Positions 8,140 to 15,669 of a stretch of 64,000 nucleotides of DNA are shown here, one piece after another. The notes below the pieces were generated by a model. The model was not told the origin of the DNA. It ran no database searches and worked only from the letters and a program-made list of their open reading frames with translations. Both the position numbers and the translations under genes were made by a program. Source of the DNA: Caenimonas soli (GTDB lineage: Bacteria; Pseudomonadota; Gammaproteobacteria; Burkholderiales; Burkholderiaceae_C); assembly GCF_013155545.1 (NCBI RefSeq), contig NZ_JABJVV010000007.1, positions 62,001-126,000 of the forward strand. Reading direction: 5' to 3'. Each line of letters opens with the position of its first letter. The stretch's first letter is position 1.

Positions 8140-9360
8140 TTACCCCAGCTGCAGGTAAATGGGCGCTTCGATGCTGCGACCGAGGATGCGAGGCTCCCAG
8201 CGAATGTCGCTCTTGACCTCCATCTTCGGAAAACGGCGCAGGATCTCGTTGAAGGCGATCTCGGCCTCCATGCGCGCGAGCGGCGCACCCAGGCAAAAAT
8301 GAATGCCGTGGCTGAACGACAGGTGTGGGTTGGGGTCGCGGGTGGCCACGAAGCGCTCTGGGTCCTGGAACTTCGCCGGGTCGCGGTTTGCCGCGCCCAT
8401 CAGCAGGAGGATCCGGTCCTCTTTGCGGATCTTCTGGCCGTGGATTTCCATGTCTTCACCGGCCAGCCGGATGGTGCCCTTGAGCGGCCCGTTGAAGCGC
8501 AGCCCCTCTTCGATCGCCGTCCTCATGCTCTGCGGGTTGTTGCGCAGGAACTCGAACTGCTCAGGCAGCTCCAGCAGCGTGGTGAGCGTGTTGCAGATCA
8601 GGGTCTGCGTCGTCTCGTGCCCCGCGTTGAGCAGGATGATGCAGGAATGCAGCACGTCGTCCACGGTGAGAAGCGGGTCGGTGCGCTGCACCTCCATGAG
8701 CCAGCTCATCATGTCGTTGCGCGGATTGTCGATGCGCTCGTCGTACAGCTCCTTAAGATAGGCCTTGAACTGGATGAGCGCGTCCTGGGCACGGTCCAGC
8801 CGCGTGTCGTCACCGACGCCGGCGAGCAGCAGGGTCGTGATGGCTTCCGCCCAATGCTGCAGCTTGTCCAGGTCCTCCCGGCGCGCGCCGATGATGGTCG
8901 AGATCACGTTGGCCGGAAGCGGGTAAGCGAACTCAGCGTTGAGGTCGATTGTCTTGCCGGCCTCCCACTGGTCCAGGTGCCAGCGGACCATGTCCTCGGT
9001 GATGGCGCGCATGGTCTGGACGGCCTTGGGCGTGAATGCGCGGCTGAAAATGCGGCGCAGGCGCGTGTGATCCGGCGGGTCGGTGAAGACCACGAACGAG
9101 TGCAACGCCTCATAGGTCACCTTGTAGCGCTCGCGCTCGGCCTCGCTCAGCCGCTTCTGGTACCACGGCGTGATGCGGTCGGCAAGGAACTTGGGGCTGT
9201 GCAGCGTGGTGTAGACGTCGTCGTAACGGCTGAGCACCCAGCCGCGCCAGCGTTCGTTCCAGTAGCAGGGGAACTGCTCGCGCAGCGTCGCGTAGTACGG
9301 CGACGGGTTCTGGACGATCTCGTCGTCGAGCAGGTCGTCGTTGACAAGCGCGGTGGTCAT
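8140..9360 (-). CDS. Cytochrome P450 monooxygenase
   Basis: This 406-aa soluble bacterial P450 has all the signature elements: the I-helix oxygen-activation motif AGHETTQ near residue 247, the K-helix EGLRF, and the heme-thiolate loop FSHGIHFCLGAPLARME with Cys356 as axial ligand. No membrane anchor is visible. It is the first gene of a six-gene minus-strand operon that also encodes its ferredoxin and reductase. The beta-oxidation-type partners suggest it hydroxylates a carboxylic acid or its CoA ester before further breakdown. The substrate cannot be deduced. Transcription should start from the TTGACG/TATTAT promoter overlapping the palindromic operators. Confidence 0.94.
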   Translation of the reverse strand: MTTALVNDDLLDDEIVQNPSPYYATLREQFPCYWNERWRGWVLSRYDDVYTTLHSPKFLADRITPWYQKRLSEAERERYKVTYEALHSFVVFTDPPDHTRLRRIFSRAFTPKAVQTMRAITEDMVRWHLDQWEAGKTIDLNAEFAYPLPANVISTIIGARREDLDKLQHWAEAITTLLLAGVGDDTRLDRAQDALIQFKAYLKELYDERIDNPRNDMMSWLMEVQRTDPLLTVDDVLHSCIILLNAGHETTQTLICNTLTTLLELPEQFEFLRNNPQSMRTAIEEGLRFNGPLKGTIRLAGEDMEIHGQKIRKEDRILLLMGAANRDPAKFQDPERFVATRDPNPHLSFSHGIHFCLGAPLARMEAEIAFNEILRRFPKMEVKSDIRWEPRILGRSIEAPIYLQLG

Positions 9361-9399
9361 CTGGGTCTCCTTGCCGGAAATCGGAGGCCGCTCCGGCTC

Positions 9400-9435
9400 T
9401 AAGCGGTCGCTCAGTAAATGCTAAGCGCGTGCTTA
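9400..9435. promoter_or_regulatory. Tandem palindromic operators between the P450 and crotonase operons
   Basis: There are two 14-bp near-palindromes, TAAGCG-GT-CGCTCA (9400-9413) and TAAGCG-CG-TGCTTA (9422-9435), each one mismatch from perfect and 22 bp apart centre to centre (two helical turns). They match the perfect copy at 3580-3593. The second overlaps the -10 boxes of both divergent promoters, so one repressor bound here could silence both directions. The TetR gene at 10353 is the obvious candidate. Confidence 0.68.
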
Positions 9436-9463
9436 TAATATGCCTGCCGGCGCGACGCGTCAA
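9434..9463. promoter_or_regulatory. Divergent overlapping promoters
   Basis: Minus strand (P450 operon): -35 TTGACG (9463-9458), a 17-bp spacer, -10 TATTAT (9440-9435), an excellent sigma70 match. Plus strand (crotonase-tetR): a perfect -10 TATAAT at 9434-9439 but no clear -35. The two -10 boxes occupy the same bases in opposite strands, so the transcription units compete for or share RNA polymerase and are jointly exposed to the operator at 9422-9435. Confidence 0.6.
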
Positions 9464-9508
9464 CCGCCGCGGGCGGCCAACCCGCAAAGCTTTACTGGAG
9501 AATTCGAC

Positions 9509-10321
9509 ATGCCCGATTCCGTTTACGACGGTTACCGCCGCCTCCGCTTTGATCGCCCCCACCCACGCGTATTGCGCGTGACGCTGGACAACCCCGGCAA
9601 AAAGAACTCGATCGACGAGGTGATGCACCCGGAAATGGTCCGCGTGTGGCACGACATTTCCTATGACGACTCGGTGGCGTCGGTGATTCTTACCGGCGCC
9701 GGCGACGCGTTCTGCGCCGGCGGCAACTTCGAGATGGTCGACGGCATGATCGCCGAACACGAGGTGCGCATGAAGAACCTGCGAGAGGCGCGGGACGTCG
9801 TCTACAACATGATCAACTGCACCAAGCCGATCATCTCCGCGGTACGCGGGCCTGCCGTGGGCGGCGGCCTCGTATGCGCGCTTTTATCGGACATTTCGGT
9901 GGTGAGCAAGACCGCCAAGCTCATCGACGGCCATACGCGCCTTGGGCTGGCGGCGGGCGATCACGCGGCGATCATCTGGCCGCTGCTGTGCGGAATGGCG
10001 AGAGCGAAATATCACCTTCTCATGTGCACGACGCTGTCGGGCCAGGAAGCCGCCGATATCGGCCTCGTGTCCCTGGCCGTCGACGATGGCGAGGTGCAGG
10101 CCAAGGCGCTCGAAATCGCAAGCACGCTGGCGGAAGGCCCGCCAACCGCCATCCGCCTCACCAAGTACACGATGAACCACTGGCTGCGCATGGCCGGGCC
10201 GATCTTCGATGCTTCGCTTGCCTTTGAATTCCACGGCTTCACCGGCCCGGAGCTGAAGGAGGGCCTGGCCGCCATCCGCGAGAAGCGCAAGCCGAATTTC
10301 CCGACGCACAGCGCGTTCTGA
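9509..10321 (+). CDS. Enoyl-CoA hydratase/isomerase family (crotonase fold)
   Basis: This 270-aa crotonase-fold protein starts at ATG 9509 (MPDSVYDGYRRLRF) with GGAG at 9497-9500. The CoA-binding and oxyanion-hole features GAGDAFCAGGNFEM and AVRGPAVGGGLVCALL are present. The stretch that normally carries a catalytic Glu (PEI.LG) reads DGHTRLGLAAGD, so at least one hydratase glutamate is absent and the reaction may be isomerisation, hydrolysis or ring/C-C cleavage rather than simple hydration. It diverges from the P450 operon and precedes the tetR gene by 31 bp, probably on one transcript. Confidence 0.87.
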   Translation: MPDSVYDGYRRLRFDRPHPRVLRVTLDNPGKKNSIDEVMHPEMVRVWHDISYDDSVASVILTGAGDAFCAGGNFEMVDGMIAEHEVRMKNLREARDVVYNMINCTKPIISAVRGPAVGGGLVCALLSDISVVSKTAKLIDGHTRLGLAAGDHAAIIWPLLCGMARAKYHLLMCTTLSGQEAADIGLVSLAVDDGEVQAKALEIASTLAEGPPTAIRLTKYTMNHWLRMAGPIFDASLAFEFHGFTGPELKEGLAAIREKRKPNFPTHSAF

Positions 10322-10352
10322 CCCTGGCGCATTTTTCTGCACAATACCTGCC

Positions 10353-11018
10353 ATGCCGTCCTACGTTACCCTGACCGAGCTTTTCCAGAAAAGAGTGGAC
10401 AGCGCGACCGTCCGCCGTCTCCTGCTGGCGGGCGTGGAGTGCTTCTGGCGCGATGGCTTTCACGCGTCCAATACGCGAGACATTGCCAAACGCGCAAAGC
10501 TCAGTCCCGCAGCGGTGTACGTGCACTTCGCGGCAAAGGAGGACCTGCTTTTTTCGATCATCCTGGCTGTGGCGGAAAACTTGCGAGAGCGGCTGCGTGA
10601 ACTCGCCTCCCAAGGCGGCTCCCCCACTGAGCTGCTGAGCCGCCTTGTTCACGCGTACGTCGCGCTGCCCGCGCGCATGTACAAGGCCTCACTCGTCGCG
10701 AATCGCGAGTTCAATTCCTTGACCCCCGCCCAGAGAAAGCAGATCGTCAAGATCCGGGACGAACTCGAGGCGATCGTGGGGGACTGCCTCGAAGCGGGGA
10801 AAGCCTCCGGCGAATTCGATTTTCTCGACGTATCGATCACCCGGATGGCGGTCGTCTCACTCTGTCGCTCTACTCTCCTGTGGTATTCCCCGCGTGGCAG
10901 GTTCACGCCCGAAGCGGTCGCCGACAACTATGTCACGCTCGTACTCGGGATGGTTGGCGCTAAGCCTCGATCGACCGAAAGCGCTTTGCCCCCGCTCTTG
11001 CGCGCTGCAGCACCGTGA
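10353..11018 (+). CDS. TetR/AcrR-family transcriptional regulator
   Basis: The product is 221 aa. The N-terminal helix-turn-helix is clear: GVECFWRDGFHASNTRDIAK followed by RAKLSPAAVYVHFAAKEDLL, the classic TetR recognition region at about residues 28-70. The C-terminal two thirds would form the ligand and dimer domain. It follows the crotonase gene by 31 bp. The three TAAGCG-N2-CGCTTA palindromes at the promoters of this locus are its likely targets, and an acyl-CoA intermediate a plausible inducer, by analogy with other TetR regulators of acyl-CoA catabolism. Both points are inference. Confidence 0.9.
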   Translation: MPSYVTLTELFQKRVDSATVRRLLLAGVECFWRDGFHASNTRDIAKRAKLSPAAVYVHFAAKEDLLFSIILAVAENLRERLRELASQGGSPTELLSRLVHAYVALPARMYKASLVANREFNSLTPAQRKQIVKIRDELEAIVGDCLEAGKASGEFDFLDVSITRMAVVSLCRSTLLWYSPRGRFTPEAVADNYVTLVLGMVGAKPRSTESALPPLLRAAAP

Positions 11019-11068
11019 GCGCTGCGTTGGCGGAGATCGTCCCCGCTGGCTTCGAACCCCACATGGCA

Positions 11069-11088
11069 ACGGCACTCGAAAGTGCCGT
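11069..11088. other. Perfect 8-bp stem-loop between tetR and tRNA-Val
   Basis: ACGGCACT and AGTGCCGT flank a CGAA loop. No U-run follows on either strand, so a classical intrinsic terminator is not supported. It lies downstream of both converging transcripts (tetR on plus, tRNA-Val on minus) and may help end or process either one. Confidence 0.4.
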
Positions 11089-11104
11089 AAGTCGTTGAAT
11101 CCAT

Positions 11105-11179
11105 TGGTGGGTGATGCAGGGTTTGAACCTGCGACCCCTGCCGTGTGAAGGCAGTGCTCTACCGCTGAGCTAATCACCC
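11105..11179 (-). tRNA. tRNA-Val (anticodon CAC)
   Basis: The 75-nt minus-strand sequence folds as a full cloverleaf: acceptor GGGTGAT pairing ATCACCC, D arm GCTC...GAGC, anticodon stem CTGCC/GGCAG around loop TTCACAC (anticodon CAC, reading GUG), and T arm GCAGG-TTCAAAC-CCTGC. The discriminator is A and the 3' CCA is encoded at 11105-11107. It lies 26 bp downstream of the dnaQ stop on the same strand. Confidence 0.97.
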
Positions 11180-11205
11180 GTTTCCTATTGCAGGAAAGCC
11201 TGCGA

Positions 11206-11925
11206 TTATGCCACAGGCATTGGCACCGTCTGGATTCGCCAGAGCGTCTTGCCGCCACTGGCCTTATCGAGCTGCTTGAGCACTTCCTCGTGAGCCGCGG
11301 TTTCCTGGTCGCTCGCCAGCAGTACCGGCAACGTGAAGGCCGTCAGGTCCACCCGCGTCACGATGCCGCCCACCGTATCGCTGGAGGAGATGTCGATCAG
11401 CAGGGCATCCTGGCCGCGCGTGAGGTTGATGTACACGTCCGCCAGCAACTCCGCATCGAGCAAGGCGCCGTGCAGCGTGCGGCTGGAATTGTCCACGCCC
11501 AGGCGGTCGCACAGGGCGTCCAGGCTGTTGCGCTTGCCGGGATACATCTCCTTGGCCATGGCCAAGGTGTCCGTGACCTGGCCCACATGCGTCTTGAACA
11601 GGGGCTTGCCCACCAGTTCCAGTTCCTTGTTGAGGAAAGCGACGTCGAATGCGGCGTTGTGGATGATGATTTCCGCACCCGCGAGGTATTCCATCAGCTC
11701 CTCGGCGACCGCGGCGAACTTGGGTTTGTCGCGCAGGAACTCGTTGCTGATGCCGTGAACCTTCAGCGCATCCTCATGGCTGTCGCGCTCGGGGTTCAGG
11801 TAGAAGTGCTTGTTGTTGCCGGTCAGCTTGCGGGCGACCAGCTCCACGCAGCCAATTTCGATGATGCGGTCGCCGCCTTCTGCGGACAGGCCTGTGGTTT
11901 CAGTGTCGAGAACGATCTGGCGCAT
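11206..11925 (-). CDS. dnaQ: DNA polymerase III epsilon subunit, 3'-5' proofreading exonuclease
   Basis: This 239-aa DnaQ has the DEDDh exonuclease motifs: Exo I VLDTETTGL at residue 5, Exo II IIHNAAFDVAFLNKE near residue 95, and Exo III LHGALLDAELLADVY near residue 158 with the catalytic His and Asp. It would proofread within the Pol III core with alpha and theta. The ATG at 11925 is followed at once by the Exo I strand, so the start is well fixed. It lies 9 bp after the LysR gene stop and just upstream of tRNA-Val. Confidence 0.96.
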   Translation of the reverse strand: MRQIVLDTETTGLSAEGGDRIIEIGCVELVARKLTGNNKHFYLNPERDSHEDALKVHGISNEFLRDKPKFAAVAEELMEYLAGAEIIIHNAAFDVAFLNKELELVGKPLFKTHVGQVTDTLAMAKEMYPGKRNSLDALCDRLGVDNSSRTLHGALLDAELLADVYINLTRGQDALLIDISSSDTVGGIVTRVDLTAFTLPVLLASDQETAAHEEVLKQLDKASGGKTLWRIQTVPMPVA

Positions 11926-11934
11926 GGGGTGGGA

Positions 11935-12891
11935 TTATGCTTGAGCGCGCTTCGCCACCGTCATTGCTTTTCCGGGACGGTAGCGGCGCGCGATCTTTCT
12001 CAGCAGGCCGATGAAGGTCTTGGTCGGGCCCGTGAAGTCGGCCTCGCGCCAGGCCAGGGTGAGGGGCGCATCCAGCCGCGCGCTTTCGGCCAGCGGGAAA
12101 TAGGCGACGGCGTCCGGCTGCATGCCCTGCATGGACGCGGGGACGATAGAGATGCCGGCGCCGGCCGCTACCAGGTTGACGTTCGTCATCATGCGATCGA
12201 CTTCGGCCGCGATACGCGGGTGGAAGCCGCGCTCCTCGCACAGCGCGATGAGGTTGCCGTACAGCCCCGGCGCGCCGGGTCGGCGCACCAGGATGAAGCT
12301 CTCCTCGCGCAGCTCGTCCAGCGCCAGCACCCGCTTGGCGCCACTTTTCCGGGCCAGGGGATGGTCGATGGGCAGCGCCACCGCCACCGGCTCGCGCAGC
12401 AGGGTTTCGAAAGCGATGCCTTCGGGGCGGGCCACCGGCACGCGCAGCAGCGCGCAGTGCAGCTTGGCCGCGGCCAGCGCCTCGGTCAGTTCGGCGGCGT
12501 TGTGCTCGCTCAGGTCCAGATGGATGTCGGGATGTTCCTTGCGGCAGACACGCAAGGCTTCCGGAGTGAACGTGTGGGCGGCCGCTGAACTGGTGAAGCC
12601 GATCGCCAGCTCGCCCTGCTCGCCGCGCGCCACGCGTTCCATCCGATGCTGCGTGGCGGCCACGTCCGCCAGGATGCGGCGCGCGTCGGCCAGGAACAGG
12701 CGCCCGCCATCGGTCAGCTCCATGCCGCGTGGCCGCCGATGGAACAGCGGCAGGCCCAGCTGCTTCTCGAGCGCGCGGATCTGGATGCTCAGCGGCGGCT
12801 GCTGGATACCCAGCTGCTCGGCCGCCCGGGTCACGTGTCCGGTATCAGCTACCGCCAGGAAATAGCGCAGATGGCGCAGCTCGAATGTCAT
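11935..12891 (-). CDS. LysR-family transcriptional regulator
   Basis: This is a 318-aa LysR regulator. The N-terminal winged helix is MTFELRHLRYFLAVADTGHV followed by TRAAEQLGIQQPPLSIQIRALEKQLG, and a substrate-binding domain fills the rest. I placed the start at 12891, at the family N-terminus, rather than in the long upstream extension of the frame. It is divergent from the tannase-family lipoprotein gene with a 117-bp shared region. LysR proteins often control the divergent gene, so control of tannase/hydrolase expression in response to a phenolic acid is plausible but unproven. Confidence 0.93.
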   Translation of the reverse strand: MTFELRHLRYFLAVADTGHVTRAAEQLGIQQPPLSIQIRALEKQLGLPLFHRRPRGMELTDGGRLFLADARRILADVAATQHRMERVARGEQGELAIGFTSSAAAHTFTPEALRVCRKEHPDIHLDLSEHNAAELTEALAAAKLHCALLRVPVARPEGIAFETLLREPVAVALPIDHPLARKSGAKRVLALDELREESFILVRRPGAPGLYGNLIALCEERGFHPRIAAEVDRMMTNVNLVAAGAGISIVPASMQGMQPDAVAYFPLAESARLDAPLTLAWREADFTGPTKTFIGLLRKIARRYRPGKAMTVAKRAQA

Positions 12892-13008
12892 ATTAATAAG
12901 ATATTGAAAACGCCTTCTTAGTATATTTGACATACACCTGGCTGCCACCGACATTGCGCATGCACAGCCTGCCGCCCCGGGCGGGCAACCATAAATGTTG
13001 GAGACATC
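12892..13008. promoter_or_regulatory. Divergent control region, LysR gene and tannase-family gene
   Basis: This AT-rich stretch holds an inverted repeat TAAGA (12897-12901) and TCTTA (12916-12920), a possible LysR-type site. It is close enough to the lysR start to be autoregulatory. On the plus strand a consensus -35 TTGACA (12927-12932) precedes a weak -10 GACATT after 17 bp for the tannase-family gene. Both assignments are pattern matches only. Confidence 0.4.
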
Positions 13009-15669
13009 ATGCGCATCCGATTCCAAACGGCGTGGCCCGCCATCGCTTTCGCCCTCTGCCTGGCAATCGCCGGCTGCGGCGGCAGTGGCGACGGCGAAAC
13101 CGCTGCTCTCACACCCGAGCCCGGCACCGCCAACGAAACCCAGCAGGTCGACCCAGCGGCCTTTTGCGAATCCGTCAAAGGCATGAGCCTTGCCGCTTCG
13201 CAGCTCACCCTGCCCACCGGCGGCGCCATCGTCATGACCGCGACCTTCGTCGCCAGCGGTGCGGGCAACGCCTACGGCGAGCACTGCCGGGTGCGCGGCC
13301 TGATCAAGCCCGTCGACACCGGCGCCCCCGACATCACGTTCGCCGTGAATCTTCCGACGGCCTGGAACGGCAAGGCCATCCACTTCGGGGGTGGAGGATT
13401 CAACGGCCGGCTGATCGACGGCACCGAAACCATACGCTTTGGCCCGCTGGAAAAGCCAGCGCCACTGACACTGGGCTACGCGACCTACGGCGACGACGGC
13501 GGGCATCAGAGCTCCAGCATCACCGACGGCCGGTTCGCCGCCAACGACGAATCGCTGGCCAACTATGGCGCACAGTCGCTCAAGAAAACCCGCGACGTCG
13601 CGATGCACCTGCTCCAGGCCCGCTACGGCAAGGCGCCCGCGAAAGCCTACTTCCTGGGAACCTCCACGGGCGGCCGCGATGCGCTCGGCTACATCCAGCG
13701 TTGGCCGGCCGACTATGACGGCGTCATCGCCAACGAGCCGGCGCTCAACTACACCGGCCTGCGGCTGTCCAACGTGGTGGTGGGACGCGCGCTCTATCTC
13801 AATGGCGGCGCGGGCTGGGTCAACGTGAACAAGACACTGCTGGTGCAGGACACGGTCCGGCGAACTTGCGACCGGCTCGACGGTGCGATCGACGGCATCG
13901 TCAGCAACGTGGAAAGCTGCAGGCAGCTCAATGCGCAGATTCTCGCCTCGCTGCGCTGCACGGGCGGCACCGACAATGGGGACAGCTGCCTGTCGGATGC
14001 CCAACTGGCCACCATCCAGGCGATCGAGTCGCCGCTGGAACTCACTCGCTACTCGCTGGCCAACGGCGTGAGCCGCTCCGGCGGGTACAACATCCTGGAA
14101 GGCGCGCTCGTGGCGGGGCCGTACACCACTCGCGACCTCGGCACCCGCCGCACCCCCGGCAACCCCGCCACGACGGCCGATGCCAACATGTACGTCACCG
14201 GCGACCAGTGGGTGAAGTACTTCGTCACGCGGGACGCGGGCATCGATTCGCTGACCTTTGATCCTTACGACCCGGGGCCCTGGACCAGCCGCGTGACAGC
14301 GGTTTCGGAATTGACCGATGCGCTGGACTCGAACCTCTCACCCTTCCTGTCCAAAGGTGGGCGCCTGATCCTGCTGCACGGCCTGGCGGATGAAGTGGTC
14401 AGCCCCAACTCGACCATCGACTACTACCAGCGCGTGATCACCACCGTGGGCCAGGATGCCGTGAGCCAGGGCGTGCGCTTCTACACCGTGCCCGGCATGG
14501 GCCACGGCACCGGCGTCTTCATCCCCGCCTGGGATTCGCTTGCCGCCGTGGAAAACTGGGTCGAAAAGGGCGTGGCGCCGGGCACCGGCGTGGCCTATGA
14601 CACCGTGGCCCAGACGTTCGGCCGCACGCGGCCGCTGTGCCAGTATCCGGCCTGGCCCAAGTACAAGGGCAGCGGCAGCCTGGATGCGGCCATCAACTAC
14701 AGCTGCAGTACCGAAACGCCCAATGCCCTGGCCTGCGCCAACCTGCCTGCCGCCGTCACGGCCTACAAGGGTGGCGATGCCTACGGCGAAGAGCTGACAC
14801 TGACGGTGGACCCCACGCAGCTGCGCTACACGGTGACCTTCGACGTCAGCCTGCAGCGCACCGCCGGGAGCCAGCGCAGCGGCGTGCTGGTACCGCAAGG
14901 CAACTGCACCTACAGCAGCGGCGAGAACGGCGCGATGTTCACACTGGGATCGGGCGGTATCGTGCATGGCGGTGTGGCCGCGCCTTCCGGCAGCACGTTC
15001 CTGCCCCTGGTGGCGTTCCAGAACCTGTTCCAGACCAAAGCAGGAACCAAGCCGTTCGAGGACATCGCCTTCGACTACAACGTGGTCGGCATCCACTACG
15101 GTGCGGGCGGCGCAGCCACTGCGTACAACGCGGCTGGCAAGATCCGCGACGCCGGCACCTGGCAAACCTGCCAGGACGCGACCAACGGCTTCATCGCCTT
15201 CTCGTCGACCTGCTCGCCCACGCGCAAAGGCTATCTGGCGTACGACGGCGCCCGCCGGGCCTCGGAAGCGATGCTCACCTCTACCACCAGCGGCTCCACT
15301 CCTACCACCGGCGGCACGTCGACCGGCTCCGTGGTCGCCGGCATGGTCAACGGCAACCCTGTTCCGCTCTACCTGGTGCGCGAATCGGCGACGAGCTATG
15401 GCATGCGCTTGTACGCGAAGCAGGCCACCTTCAGCTCGGGTAGCGCCGATGGCGTTTACCTGGCGGTCGGCACGAACGGAAACAACAACAGTGCAACAAT
15501 CGCGGGCACGTCGGTGGTGACGACGCTGGCATCAGGATCGCTGAGCTACAACACCCCGGTGGTCGGCGCGCATGCCTCGTCCGGCGGGCTCTCGGGCGCA
15601 TTCCTGTTCAACGGGGGCTTGTACGGCTTCACCTCGTCCGGCTACTTCGAGCTGGGTCTCCTGCGATGA
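13009..15669 (+). CDS. Tannase/feruloyl esterase family lipoprotein with long C-terminal extension
   Basis: The product is 886 aa. The signal peptide ends in a lipobox LAIAGC (Cys about residue 23), so it should be a lipid-anchored envelope protein. The alpha/beta-hydrolase part carries the nucleophile motif GTSTGGRD (Ser219) and late His motif PGMGHGTG. In tannase/FaeB enzymes these read GCSTGG and GMxHC, forming the CS-D-HC disulfide; both cysteines are absent here. From about residue 570 an unrecognised region follows, then a Thr/Ser/Gly linker near 757-776 and a roughly 110-aa terminal domain. It probably hydrolyses ester bonds of plant phenolics. Its stop overlaps the next gene (ATGA). 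Confidence 0.85.
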   Translation: MRIRFQTAWPAIAFALCLAIAGCGGSGDGETAALTPEPGTANETQQVDPAAFCESVKGMSLAASQLTLPTGGAIVMTATFVASGAGNAYGEHCRVRGLIKPVDTGAPDITFAVNLPTAWNGKAIHFGGGGFNGRLIDGTETIRFGPLEKPAPLTLGYATYGDDGGHQSSSITDGRFAANDESLANYGAQSLKKTRDVAMHLLQARYGKAPAKAYFLGTSTGGRDALGYIQRWPADYDGVIANEPALNYTGLRLSNVVVGRALYLNGGAGWVNVNKTLLVQDTVRRTCDRLDGAIDGIVSNVESCRQLNAQILASLRCTGGTDNGDSCLSDAQLATIQAIESPLELTRYSLANGVSRSGGYNILEGALVAGPYTTRDLGTRRTPGNPATTADANMYVTGDQWVKYFVTRDAGIDSLTFDPYDPGPWTSRVTAVSELTDALDSNLSPFLSKGGRLILLHGLADEVVSPNSTIDYYQRVITTVGQDAVSQGVRFYTVPGMGHGTGVFIPAWDSLAAVENWVEKGVAPGTGVAYDTVAQTFGRTRPLCQYPAWPKYKGSGSLDAAINYSCSTETPNALACANLPAAVTAYKGGDAYGEELTLTVDPTQLRYTVTFDVSLQRTAGSQRSGVLVPQGNCTYSSGENGAMFTLGSGGIVHGGVAAPSGSTFLPLVAFQNLFQTKAGTKPFEDIAFDYNVVGIHYGAGGAATAYNAAGKIRDAGTWQTCQDATNGFIAFSSTCSPTRKGYLAYDGARRASEAMLTSTTSGSTPTTGGTSTGSVVAGMVNGNPVPLYLVRESATSYGMRLYAKQATFSSGSADGVYLAVGTNGNNNSATIAGTSVVTTLASGSLSYNTPVVGAHASSGGLSGAFLFNGGLYGFTSSGYFELGLLR

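Noticed and set aside
10894-11148. Short open frame across the tRNA-Val gene
   Set aside because: It reads through the tRNA and the tetR end; sequences like GFEPATPAV are the well-known artefact of translating tRNA genes.
11186-11205. GCAGG-CTTT-CCTGC hairpin after dnaQ as a terminator
   Set aside because: The stem is short and no U-run follows; dnaQ may simply read through into the tRNA.
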